DNA of 59,224 nucleotides from Lachnospiraceae bacterium (GTDB lineage Bacteria; Bacillota; Clostridia; Lachnospirales; Lachnospiraceae), in NCBI GenBank assembly GCA_017536965.1, contig JAFWCK010000020.1, positions 1 to 59,224 of the forward strand, read 5' to 3'. Position 1 is the first letter of the stretch; each line of letters starts with the position of its first letter. Below the pieces are notes generated by a model. That model did not search any database. It saw only the letters and a program-made list of their open reading frames with translations, and was not told the DNA's origin. Shown in pieces: positions 1-8,664 of the stretch. The position numbers and the translations under genes are program-made.

Positions 1-682
1 GAAACGCTTTCAAAGCAGTCAGATCATTACTGTTTTTCAGGTAAACGGCCTCCGGAATGCCCTCAACGTCTCTCACCTGGCAGGAATCTTCTTCCAGCAG
101 AGCAAGGATTTCATCTTTTTTCTTTTCTTTCAGGTTCAGTCTTGCACACACCCACTTATCCGGCTTGTTCGCAGCCTCAAAAAAGAGGGTGGCGGCCTCC
201 TGCCCTTCCTGCTTTACCATTCGGTCATAAAGCCACTTTGGTTCGCTCAGGCGGACATATTCCGGTATATTTTCAGGAAGCGGTCCTCTTTGCACGTTTC
301 GCAGAACAGCATTTACAAAGCCTTTCAGATTTCGGAATCCTCTCTTTTCCGCCAGGCGAACACCTTCATAAATAGCAGCGCGGTCCGGCACACTGTCCAT
401 AAACAACATCTGATACAGACTCATCCGCAAAATATTCCAGATGACTGGTTTTGTTTTCTTCCTCCCGCCTTTGACAAACGGTTCAAGAATATGATCCAGA
501 TACAGGATCTGTTCCAGTGTCCCCCGGAAAAGACGTTCTACAAATGCCTTTTCCTGCGGATCCAGATCATATCTGGAAAAAGCATCCTGAATCAGAATGT
601 GGCTGAAACCTTGTTTTTCCATGGTTTCAACCAGCATTGTTAGAACGATATTTCTTAAATCCTGTTTCTGCTTCTGTCCCAT
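1..682 (-). CDS. rsmB: 16S rRNA (cytosine-967-C5)-methyltransferase RsmB, 3' part cut off by the window
   Basis: The frame opens with an ATG at 682, two bases after the fmt stop, and stays open for 227 codons to the window edge. It starts MGQKQKQDLRNIVL and runs through a NusB-like RNA-binding region (DRAAIYEGVRLAEKRG, GFVNAVLRN) typical of the N-terminal half of RsmB/Sun proteins. Family knowledge: RsmB uses S-adenosylmethionine to methylate C967 of 16S rRNA. The methyltransferase motifs and catalytic cysteines would lie beyond position 1, so catalytic competence cannot be judged. It is the last visible gene of the conserved priA-def-fmt-rsmB order, which strongly supports the name. The ribosome binding site is weak, which suggests translational coupling to fmt. 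Confidence 0.9.
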   Translation of the reverse strand, partial: MGQKQKQDLRNIVLTMLVETMEKQGFSHILIQDAFSRYDLDPQEKAFVERLFRGTLEQILYLDHILEPFVKGGRKKTKPVIWNILRMSLYQMLFMDSVPDRAAIYEGVRLAEKRGFRNLKGFVNAVLRNVQRGPLPENIPEYVRLSEPKWLYDRMVKQEGQEAATLFFEAANKPDKWVCARLNLKEKKKDEILALLEEDSCQVRDVEGIPEAVYLKNSNDLTALKAF

Positions 683-684
683 TT

Positions 685-1620
685 TTATCCGAAATGCATC
701 CCTGTTTCTATCTTTTTCCCGCGCAGAAATTCTTCGATCGACATACGCTTCTTTCCTTCGATCTGCACTTCTTTCAACGCCAGAACACCACTCCCGCACT
801 GTACGAGCAGGCTCTTTTTATCTACAAAAACAACCGTTCCCGGCTCTTCGGCAGTTTCTTTTTCATAATCAAATACATCGGCTGCCCAGATCTTAAAGGT
901 CTTATTATCCAGGGAAGTATATGCCGATGGCCATGGTGCATAGGCACGAACCATTCTTTCAATCTTTTCAGCCGGATCAGAAAAATCAATTCTGCCTTCT
1001 TCCTTTGTGATCTGTCTGATATAAGTAGCCTGTTCTTCCGTCTGCACAGTTTCCTTTACTGTACCGTTTTCCATTTGTTCGATCACTGAAAGCAAAAGCT
1101 TTGCGCCAAGGGCTGCCAACTTCGGCTCCAGCGATGGAACTGTCTCTTTTGGATCCAGCACTATTTCTTCCTGTGCCAGAATATTTCCAGCATCCAGCTG
1201 TTGAGCCAGGCGCATAATAGAGGTTCCCGTTTTGGCATCACCATTTAGGATCGGTCCCACGATAGGGGCAGCTCCTCTGTATTTTGGGAGAAGGGACGGG
1301 TGGATATTGATGCATCCATACGGAGCCAGATCCATAATCTCCTGCGGGATCTTCTGCCCATAAGAAGCAACCACAAATAAATCCGGTTTTAGTTTCTGAA
1401 TCTGTTTTTGGACTTCTTCTGCACGGATCTGCTCTGGTTGAAGAATCGGGAGATTCCATCTCAGTGCCGCTTCCTTCACCGGAGAAAAACGAATATTTTT
1501 TCCTCTTCCACTCCCTTTGTCCGGCTGCGTAATGACAGCCAGGATCTCATGCCCTTTTTCTTTCAAGGCATCCAGAGCTGGTACAGCCAGATCAGATGTT
1601 CCGATAAAAATGATCTTCAT
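685..1620 (-). CDS. fmt: Methionyl-tRNA formyltransferase
   Basis: This 311-residue protein formylates the amino group of Met-tRNAfMet using 10-formyl-tetrahydrofolate, the step that makes initiator tRNA. The N-terminal formyl-transferase domain carries the active-site segment NIHPSLLPKYRG near residues 105-116 and the aspartate of LDAGN near residue 143; N105, H107 and D143 match the Asn-His-Asp triad of the family. The C-terminal tRNA-binding domain has the usual YAPWPSAYT segment. Length is normal. The start lies two bases after the def stop, and the next gene starts two bases after its own stop, so def, fmt and rsmB are one tightly packed transcript. Peptide deformylase next door removes the formyl group that this enzyme adds. 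Confidence 0.97.
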   Translation of the reverse strand: MKIIFIGTSDLAVPALDALKEKGHEILAVITQPDKGSGRGKNIRFSPVKEAALRWNLPILQPEQIRAEEVQKQIQKLKPDLFVVASYGQKIPQEIMDLAPYGCINIHPSLLPKYRGAAPIVGPILNGDAKTGTSIMRLAQQLDAGNILAQEEIVLDPKETVPSLEPKLAALGAKLLLSVIEQMENGTVKETVQTEEQATYIRQITKEEGRIDFSDPAEKIERMVRAYAPWPSAYTSLDNKTFKIWAADVFDYEKETAEEPGTVVFVDKKSLLVQCGSGVLALKEVQIEGKKRMSIEEFLRGKKIETGMHFG

Positions 1621-1622
1621 TC

Positions 1623-2249
1623 TTATGCTTCCTCTTGTGGTGTGATATCTGCTTCCTCTTCCAGCAGTTCTTCTTCCTCATCTAAAGGCATGATTTCCGA
1701 AACGTCATGCAGTTCGCCTTCTACTTTATCTGTATAAAGGATCCCATCCATATGGTCACACTCATGGCAAATAGCACGTGCAAACAAGCCCTCTGCTTCC
1801 AGCTCGTATGGTTCCAGATTCCGGTCAAAAGCTTTCAAAGTGATATGGAACGGTCTTGTGACCAGTCCAAATTTCCCAGGGACAGAAAGGCAGCCTTCGT
1901 TATCCGTTTCCTCATCCCCTTCCCGCGGAATGATCTCGGGGTTGATAATAACAAGATCTTCTCCATTATTATGAATTAACGGATTGATCTCCACCGGTTC
2001 CATTACTTCGTTTTCCTCTTCTCCTTCTGCAGGTTCCGGCAGTTCGATTTCCGGTGGTTCCACTGTCACGATGCAGATACGTTTCAGAACACCAACCTGT
2101 ACTGCTGCCAATCCGATACCATTATTTTCATGAACGGTTTCGATCATATCATCTATTAGTTCTGCTGTTCTTGGTGTGATTTCCTTTACGACTTTGGATT
2201 TTTTTCTTAAAATCTCATCGTCGTCTACTCGGATATTTCTAAGTGCCAT
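1623..2249 (-). CDS. def: Peptide deformylase with acidic insertion and acidic tail
   Basis: This iron/zinc hydrolase removes the N-formyl group from nascent proteins. The three family motifs are visible: GIGLAAVQ (residues 44-51, where the usual Pro is Val), EGCLSVP (118-124, metal ligand C120) and HECDH (162-166, two histidine ligands and the catalytic Glu). At 208 residues it is longer than the roughly 150-190 usual for the family. The surplus is an acidic, proline-containing insertion at about residues 64-97 between motifs 1 and 2, and a glutamate-rich tail after about residue 188. A good ribosome binding site (AAAGGGG) precedes the ATG. It sits three bases downstream of priA and two bases upstream of fmt. 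Confidence 0.95.
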   Translation of the reverse strand: MALRNIRVDDDEILRKKSKVVKEITPRTAELIDDMIETVHENNGIGLAAVQVGVLKRICIVTVEPPEIELPEPAEGEEENEVMEPVEINPLIHNNGEDLVIINPEIIPREGDEETDNEGCLSVPGKFGLVTRPFHITLKAFDRNLEPYELEAEGLFARAICHECDHMDGILYTDKVEGELHDVSEIMPLDEEEELLEEEADITPQEEA

Positions 2250-2251
2250 GG

Positions 2252-4516
2252 TTACCCCTTTCTGTTTCCCATCATGGAAAAGTCAAATGTGATACTGATC
2301 TGTTTATCTGGATTTTCCTCCATATATGTCTCAATGGTATCTTTGATATCCGTCAGATCAGAATAATCTTCTGCTTTCAGATAGATCATCTTTCTATATT
2401 TATCATTGATCTTTGCAATCACGTCTTCACTTGGTCCAATCTTCTGGATCTTATTCTGCGCAGCTCTGGCTGCTTCCTTTGCCCGTATTCTCCGTTCGAT
2501 CAGCAAATTGATCTCATTGCATTTTTGAGTCAGATGCGTTTCATTTTCACAGGCAAACAGAATTCCCAGCATATTGATGACCGGAGGATATCCTAAAAGT
2601 TTGCGGTATGATAGCTCATACTTGTAGAACTCTTTATAATTCTGTTCTGCTCCAAGACGCACTGCATAGTTTTCCGGAGAGTAGGTCTGAATGATCACTT
2701 CGCCTTTTTTAGCCCCTCTGCCCGCCCTGCCGGCTGCCTGGGTCAGAAGCTGAAACGTTCTTTCTGCTGCCATATAATCGGAATTGTACAGCGAAAGATC
2801 TGCTGCCAGAATTCCTACGAGGGTCACATTTGGAAAATCATGTCCTTTGACGATCATCTGTGTTCCGATCAGGATATCTGCCTCCTGATTGGCAAATGCA
2901 GACAGGATCTCCTCGTGTCCCTGTTTTTTCTTTGTGGTATCGGCATCCATCCTAAGCGTGACTGCCTGCGGATACCTTTTATTGATCTCTTCTTCTACTT
3001 TCTGCGTCCCCGTACCAAACGTTCCGATATATTTGGATCCGCAGGAAGGGCAGGTTTTTACCATTGAGGTCTCATATCCGCAGTAATGGCACATCAGCTT
3101 TCCATTTCTGTGATACTTCAGCGAAACATCGCAGTGCGGGCATTTGATCGCCGTCCCGCAGTTTCTGCAGGACACAAAGCTGGAATAACCTCTTCGATTG
3201 ATAAAAAGGATGATCTGTTCTTTCTTTTCCAACCTGTCTAATATCAATTCATCCAGCTTGCGGCTGACCATACTGCGGTTGCCTGCATTTAGTTCATCAC
3301 GCAGATCAACGATCTGCACATCCGGAAGTGACGCGCCCGTTGCCCGATGTTCCAGGTTATACAGCTGGTACTCTCCCTGCTCTGCTTTATAAAAGCTTTC
3401 CACGGATGGGGTTGCAGATCCTAATACCACAAACCCTCTGGAAAGTCGTGCTCTTTCGATTGCCACTTCTCTGGATATATAGCGGGGAACATTCTCATTC
3501 TTATAGGTGCCCTCATGTTCCTCGTCAATAATGATCACACCCAGATTTGGAAATGGAGAGAACAAAGCGGAACGCGGCCCGATAATAATATCTACCTGCC
3601 CCCGTTTTGCCTTCTCCAGCTGATCATGCTTTTGTGCCTGCGTCAGCTTGGAATGGATGACAGAGATCCTCTCACCAAATTTTTTATAAAACCGCAGAAC
3701 TGTCTGGAATGTCAGAGCAATTTCCGGTATCAGGACGATCGCCTGTTTTTTTTCTTTTATGACTTTATCGATAATATCAATATAAATCTCTGTTTTTCCG
3801 GAGCCTGTCACCCCGCGGATCAGAGAAGGTCTCAGGTCGCCGTTCTGATATCTGTTCCAGATATCCTCTGCAATCCTTTTCTGTTCCGGATTCAGGGTTA
3901 TGGTGTACTCCTGCTTATCCTTCATATGAAAAGCATCCCGCAGGTTTTCTTTTATATCGATACGGATCAGTTGTTCTTTTTCCAGCGCCGAAAGAGTTGG
4001 TCTGGCAATATTCAGTTTATCCCTGACGATTTCATAAGGCAGGATCGATTCTTTTTCCAGTTCCTGTAGAAGGCGCAGTTTGGCTACGCTGCGTTTATCT
4101 TTACTGTATTTTTCGATCGCTTCCTGAAGCGTCCTCTCATCTGCTGTCAGAGAAATATATTTTTCCTGTACCGGATCTGCACTTTTCTTGACCGGCAGGA
4201 CCGTCTTCAGCGCCTGGTTCATAGTGGAACCATAGTTGGTTTTTATATAATAAGCCAGAGCGATCATATCTCCGTCTGCAGAAGTGGATTTTTCTACTAC
4301 AGAGAGAATACTCTTTAACTGCTCTTTGGCAAAATCCGCCTGTTCTTTCATGCCGATCACGAACCCGCTGATCTGCTTATTGCCTCTGCCAAACGGAACG
4401 AAGACCTGGCTTCCGCAGTGGATCTGCTCTTCCAGATGTGCAGGGATGATATATTCAAATGGCCGGTCGACTTTCTCATGCGAAATATCGACGATCACAT
4501 CTGCATATTTACTCAT
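2252..4516 (-). CDS. priA: Primosomal protein N' (replication restart helicase PriA)
   Basis: PriA is the 3'-5' helicase that recognises stalled forks and reloads the replisome. The 754-residue product shows Walker A GVTGSGKTE, the DEEH box IIIIDEEHE, and the cysteine-rich zinc region with four CxxC pairs (CRNCG, CPHC, CHYCG, CPSCG) expected between the helicase lobes. I start it at the ATG at 4516 (MSKYADVIV), which overlaps the murE stop as ATGAGTAA. An upstream in-frame start at 4546 would lie deep inside murE and adds residues not typical of the family. The overlap implies translational coupling with murE. Confidence 0.95.
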   Translation of the reverse strand: MSKYADVIVDISHEKVDRPFEYIIPAHLEEQIHCGSQVFVPFGRGNKQISGFVIGMKEQADFAKEQLKSILSVVEKSTSADGDMIALAYYIKTNYGSTMNQALKTVLPVKKSADPVQEKYISLTADERTLQEAIEKYSKDKRSVAKLRLLQELEKESILPYEIVRDKLNIARPTLSALEKEQLIRIDIKENLRDAFHMKDKQEYTITLNPEQKRIAEDIWNRYQNGDLRPSLIRGVTGSGKTEIYIDIIDKVIKEKKQAIVLIPEIALTFQTVLRFYKKFGERISVIHSKLTQAQKHDQLEKAKRGQVDIIIGPRSALFSPFPNLGVIIIDEEHEGTYKNENVPRYISREVAIERARLSRGFVVLGSATPSVESFYKAEQGEYQLYNLEHRATGASLPDVQIVDLRDELNAGNRSMVSRKLDELILDRLEKKEQIILFINRRGYSSFVSCRNCGTAIKCPHCDVSLKYHRNGKLMCHYCGYETSMVKTCPSCGSKYIGTFGTGTQKVEEEINKRYPQAVTLRMDADTTKKKQGHEEILSAFANQEADILIGTQMIVKGHDFPNVTLVGILAADLSLYNSDYMAAERTFQLLTQAAGRAGRGAKKGEVIIQTYSPENYAVRLGAEQNYKEFYKYELSYRKLLGYPPVINMLGILFACENETHLTQKCNEINLLIERRIRAKEAARAAQNKIQKIGPSEDVIAKINDKYRKMIYLKAEDYSDLTDIKDTIETYMEENPDKQISITFDFSMMGNRKG

Positions 4517-6008
4517 TCGGATATCCTGTCTCTTCCAGGATCTCACGGATGATCACGCGTTCATCAAACGGTGTCTTCACGCCATTCTTATCCTGATAAT
4601 CCTCATGCCCCTTCCCAAGGAGCAGAACGATATCTCCTTCCCGGGCATTCAGAATGCTGTATTTAATTGCTTCTTTCCGATCTGGAATAATAATGTATTC
4701 TCCATCTGTTTTGCTGATCCCGGTCACGATATCTGCAATAATATCTTCACATTTTTCCAGACGGGAATTGTCTTCTGTCAGGATGGAGAAATCAGCATAC
4801 TTTCCGCTTGTCTCTCCCATCTCAAAACGACGCAGTTTGGAACGGTTTCCGCCACAGCCAAACAGAGATACGATCCGTTTCGGATTATATTTCCGCATTG
4901 CAAGAAGGATGTGCTCCATTGCCATCGCATTATGCGCGTAATCGATCAACAGCGTGAACTTCGGAGAAATCTTAACTTGCTCCATCCTGCCTTTCACCTG
5001 CACATGAAGAAATGCTTCTTTCATGATCTGCAGGTCAATACCGATCGCATGGGCCGTAATAAGCGCTGCCAGCGCATTGTAAACAGAAAACTCTCCTGGT
5101 GCGCTGATCTTAAACTGATCATTGACCAATCCTTTGGTCCCAAATGACATACCAATAAAGTCGCCCTCTCTGAGATACTCTATATCTACTGCCTGCAGAT
5201 CTGATTCGCTATGGCAGGAAAAAGTCCGGATCTCGCAGGTCGCGTCTTTGCTGACAGCTGGAAAGTGCTCGTCATCCACGTTGAAAAAACCTTTACGGCA
5301 CTGTCTGAACAGAAGGCTCTTGCAGAAAACATATTCTTCAAAGTCCTTATGCTCTGCTCCGCCGATATGGTCCGGACTCAGGTTTGTAAATATCGCATAA
5401 TCAAATGTGATTCCGGCGACCCGGTTGAGCTTCAGTGCCTGGGAAGAAACTTCCATCACGCAGTACTCACAGCCGTTTTCCACCATTTTTGCAAAGAACG
5501 ATTCCACATCATAAGACTCCGGAGTGGTTGTCTCTGTCTTGATAAACTCTCCTCCGACATCCGCACCAACGGTGCCGATGGTTCCGGTCTTATGACCTGC
5601 CTTTTCTAAAATAGTCTGCAGAAAGCTGGTGATACTGGTTTTTCCTTTCGTCCCGGTAATTCCGATCGTCGTCATCTTTTTTGCCGGCTGATCAAAATAC
5701 TGAGCGCTGGCTAATGCCAGTGCGTATCGGGTGTCAGCCGTCTGGATCACCGTGATATTTTTATCTGCCGCTTCCGCAAGAGCCGGTACTTCGGAAGGAT
5801 CTTTTTGAATAATAATGACTGCCGCGCCTTTTTGGATCACATCCTGCACATAATCATGTCCGTCAGAATTTGCTCCAATAAAACAGAAGAAGGCGCAGCC
5901 TTCCTTTGCTTTCCGGGAGTCGATCACAAGGTCGGTGACTCGGATCTCATCCGTTCCCGTGATTACGGTATAGGTTACATCTTTCAATAATTGTTTCAGA
6001 TCGTTCAT
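4509..6008 (-). CDS. murE: MurE-type UDP-N-acetylmuramyl-tripeptide synthetase
   Basis: Mur ligases add an amino acid to the peptidoglycan precursor with ATP; MurE adds the third residue to UDP-MurNAc-L-Ala-D-Glu. The 499-residue protein has the P-loop GTKGKTS (119-125), the probable carbamylated lysine in FCKSLLF (K230), and a C-terminal Mur ligase domain with GCGGNRSK. The substrate loop, DNPR in meso-diaminopimelate enzymes, reads DNSR here (413-416); the arginine that contacts the acid is kept but the proline is lost. The gene sits between ftsK and priA rather than in a division/cell wall cluster, so it may be a second MurE-like ligase. Its ATG overlaps the ftsK stop by four bases (ATGA). 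Confidence 0.85.
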   Translation of the reverse strand: MNDLKQLLKDVTYTVITGTDEIRVTDLVIDSRKAKEGCAFFCFIGANSDGHDYVQDVIQKGAAVIIIQKDPSEVPALAEAADKNITVIQTADTRYALALASAQYFDQPAKKMTTIGITGTKGKTSITSFLQTILEKAGHKTGTIGTVGADVGGEFIKTETTTPESYDVESFFAKMVENGCEYCVMEVSSQALKLNRVAGITFDYAIFTNLSPDHIGGAEHKDFEEYVFCKSLLFRQCRKGFFNVDDEHFPAVSKDATCEIRTFSCHSESDLQAVDIEYLREGDFIGMSFGTKGLVNDQFKISAPGEFSVYNALAALITAHAIGIDLQIMKEAFLHVQVKGRMEQVKISPKFTLLIDYAHNAMAMEHILLAMRKYNPKRIVSLFGCGGNRSKLRRFEMGETSGKYADFSILTEDNSRLEKCEDIIADIVTGISKTDGEYIIIPDRKEAIKYSILNAREGDIVLLLGKGHEDYQDKNGVKTPFDERVIIREILEETGYPNE

Positions 6009-8629
6009 TCTTCCTCCGCCATTTGGAACATTTCTTCAAAAGTGTAGGAGTCCACCAGGATCTCTCTTGGTTTCGCACCGTTAGCCGGGCCGATCGCTCC
6101 CATTTCCGTCAGCTGATCAATGATCCTCGCCGCACGGTTAAAACCGATGCTGAATCTTCTTTGCAGCATTGAGGAGGATGCCTTTCCCATTTCGATGCAG
6201 AGCAGTCCTGCTTCATACAGATATTCATCCATCTTATCTGCACTGCTTTCCTCGCTGCTTCCGGCTGAGGAGGCTCCTGCCTGCGCATTATTCATATAAT
6301 CCTGGATCTGCTGGTTCTCTTCTTCGTAATAATCCGAGGAATTATGAGCTTTCAGGAACTTCACCACATCATTAACTTCTTTTTCCGTTACCAGCGCACC
6401 CTGGACGCGGACCGGCTTCACCATGCCATTCGGATGGAACAGCATATCACCATGTCCTAATAATTCTTCTGCACCCTTCATGTCCAGAATAATACGAGAT
6501 TCCAGGCTGGTCGTAACACGCAGTGCAACTTTCGATGGGATATTAGCCTTGATCAGACCGGTAATGACATTCGCAGAAGGCCTCTGTGTCGCAATGATCA
6601 GATGGATACCTGCTGCACGGGCGAGCTGCGCAATACGGATGATCAGGCTTTCGACTTCTTTTGCCGCTGTCAGCATCAGATCGGCCAGCTCATCGATCAC
6701 GATCACGATCTGCTGCATCCGTTTCGGATTGGTCTCTTCGCTGCTGATCAGGCCCCTGTCAAATTTATTATTGTAGCTCTTAATATCGTTCACACCGGAC
6801 ATCTGCATTCTGAGATACCGGTTATCCATTTCATTAACGACCCAGCGCAGTGTACTGACAGCCTGTCCCGGATCAGTCACGACATCTTTCATCATATGCG
6901 GAATTCCATTGAAAGCATTAAACTCCACTTTTTTAGGATCCACAATGATCATGCCCACTTCCGATGGCTTTGCACGGAAAAGAATGGTCATGATAAGGGA
7001 TTTCGTAAAGACAGATTTACCGGATCCTGTCGTTCCGCCGATCAGAAGATGCGGCATCGCGTCTATATCGGAAACAACAACATTTCCACTGATATCAATG
7101 CCTGCCGCCATCGCTATCTTGGATGGATGGCTCATAAGCTTTTCATCTTCTAACAGATCCCGCATCATAACTTTCTGTGTGCTCTGGTTCGGGATTTCAA
7201 TACCGATTGCTGCCCTGCCCGGAATCGGTGCTTCGATCCGGATATCCGGGACTGCCAGGTTCAGCTTCAGGTCATCTGCCAAAGATGTGAATTTATTGAC
7301 ACGGACGCCCATCTCCGGCTGCAGTTCAAAGCGGGTCACGGACGGACCGGCCTGCATATCGATCACTTTTGCATATGCGCCATACTGGTTCAAAACCATT
7401 TCCAGATTGGCTGCCATCTTATTCAGTTCCGCCTTGGAAACCATGGCACTTCTGCCTTTACCTTTACTTAAGAGATCGATCGGCGGGAATACATAGGCTT
7501 CCGGTTTCGCTTTTGGTTTTACAGCTGTCTGCTTAACATTAGCAGCTGCTTCTTTCTTTTCCTTTGGTTCTGCTGCCTTCATCTCGGTAGCAAGAGTAAC
7601 TTTGGAACCAGGTTTTTTCCCGGTTCTTCCTGTCTGTGTCTTAGGTTCTTTCCCCAGAGGAAACGCCTCAAGAGTTTCTCCTGGTTCCTCTTCTGCCATA
7701 ACCTCCGTCACCTGGATCGGTTTAGAGATGATCTCTTCTTCCATCTCCGGTCTGACCGGACGTGCATGGGTGATCTCGCGGATCTCATCCTCCGGAGCGA
7801 TCGGCTTAAAGGTACCTACATCAGCTATGCCTTTTGCCTTAGCATGCGTACGTTTTGTCTGTACGGAACCATTTCTGAGAGGCATGGCTTTCTTCTCCGA
7901 CCTGCGGATGGCTGCTCTTTGTCTTCCTTTTCCCGGAGCATGAACGATCCGGATCGTAACACCTTCCTCAGACTGAGTCTCGTAAACCGTTTCTTCTTCC
8001 TGTCTGCGGGAAAGGAAACGGGAACGTGGTACAACAACCTTATCTGGCTGCTCCTCCTCATCCTCTTCGTCATCCTCATCTTCATCATAATCATCATAGT
8101 CCTTTTCTCTGGCGCGAACTCTTGTAAAAAGACTTTTTATGCTCGCTAACAGCGGGATCTCACAAATGATAAGCAGACAGATGATCATCGCAAGGATCAC
8201 AATGATATAGGCTCCAACAATACCCACGGCTTTGGCAAGTGCAAAAGAAAACAGTCCGCCGATGATGCCTCCGCCGATGCCATTCCGGGCACAATCCGTG
8301 AAATAAGAAAGAATGCCTGCATCCAGGAACCCTTTAAAGGAGATCATATGGACAAATGCGCACAGGCAGACAAAGAAAATGATGCCGCAGACCAGTTTGC
8401 TGGTCCTTTTATCTTTTTGCAGGATACAATAGATGACGGCCATGGCCCCGATCAGCGGGAACACATAAGCCATTAATCCAAACAGGCCGAAAAGGGCATA
8501 TCGAACCCAGCCGCCAATCTTTCCAAGCACATTTAATGTGCACAATTCCAAAAGGAAAGCTACGGCTGCCGTAATGATGATATGGATCTCTTTATTTGAT
8601 TTTTTCTGTTGTTTCTTCACTTTTCGCAT
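6005..8629 (-). CDS. ftsK: DNA translocase FtsK/SpoIIIE
   Basis: FtsK/SpoIIIE pumps chromosomal DNA through the closing septum or into the forespore. The 874-residue product has four or five membrane segments within residues 15-165, then a strongly acidic patch (175-193), then a low-complexity basic and Pro/Glu linker to about 380. The RecA-like motor follows, with Walker A GGTTGSGKS (531-539) and Walker B VIVIDELADLM. A winged-helix gamma domain sits at the C-terminus (SSMLQRRFSIGFNRAARI). All expected parts are present. No Shine-Dalgarno precedes the ATG; instead a promoter at 8636-8664 ends six bases before it (see findings). It is followed by murE with a four-base overlap. Confidence 0.95.
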   Translation of the reverse strand: MRKVKKQQKKSNKEIHIIITAAVAFLLELCTLNVLGKIGGWVRYALFGLFGLMAYVFPLIGAMAVIYCILQKDKRTSKLVCGIIFFVCLCAFVHMISFKGFLDAGILSYFTDCARNGIGGGIIGGLFSFALAKAVGIVGAYIIVILAMIICLLIICEIPLLASIKSLFTRVRAREKDYDDYDEDEDDEEDEEEQPDKVVVPRSRFLSRRQEEETVYETQSEEGVTIRIVHAPGKGRQRAAIRRSEKKAMPLRNGSVQTKRTHAKAKGIADVGTFKPIAPEDEIREITHARPVRPEMEEEIISKPIQVTEVMAEEEPGETLEAFPLGKEPKTQTGRTGKKPGSKVTLATEMKAAEPKEKKEAAANVKQTAVKPKAKPEAYVFPPIDLLSKGKGRSAMVSKAELNKMAANLEMVLNQYGAYAKVIDMQAGPSVTRFELQPEMGVRVNKFTSLADDLKLNLAVPDIRIEAPIPGRAAIGIEIPNQSTQKVMMRDLLEDEKLMSHPSKIAMAAGIDISGNVVVSDIDAMPHLLIGGTTGSGKSVFTKSLIMTILFRAKPSEVGMIIVDPKKVEFNAFNGIPHMMKDVVTDPGQAVSTLRWVVNEMDNRYLRMQMSGVNDIKSYNNKFDRGLISSEETNPKRMQQIVIVIDELADLMLTAAKEVESLIIRIAQLARAAGIHLIIATQRPSANVITGLIKANIPSKVALRVTTSLESRIILDMKGAEELLGHGDMLFHPNGMVKPVRVQGALVTEKEVNDVVKFLKAHNSSDYYEEENQQIQDYMNNAQAGASSAGSSEESSADKMDEYLYEAGLLCIEMGKASSSMLQRRFSIGFNRAARIIDQLTEMGAIGPANGAKPREILVDSYTFEEMFQMAEEE

Positions 8630-8635
8630 CAGTAT

Positions 8636-8664
8636 ATTTTACTATTTTTTGAGCCTTTATTCAA
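8636..8664 (-). promoter_or_regulatory. Sigma-A-type promoter for ftsK, start predicted at the ATG
   Basis: On the minus strand there is TTGAAT (8659-8664), a 17-base spacer, and TAAAAT (8636-8641). Counting six bases after the -10 box puts +1 at 8629, the A of the ftsK ATG. The -35 box overlaps the end of the upstream ABC permease gene. Confidence 0.6.

Noticed and set aside
4284-5147. 287-codon plus-strand open frame
   Set aside because: It runs across priA and murE in antisense, has a composition typical of shadow frames, and lacks a plausible start signal.
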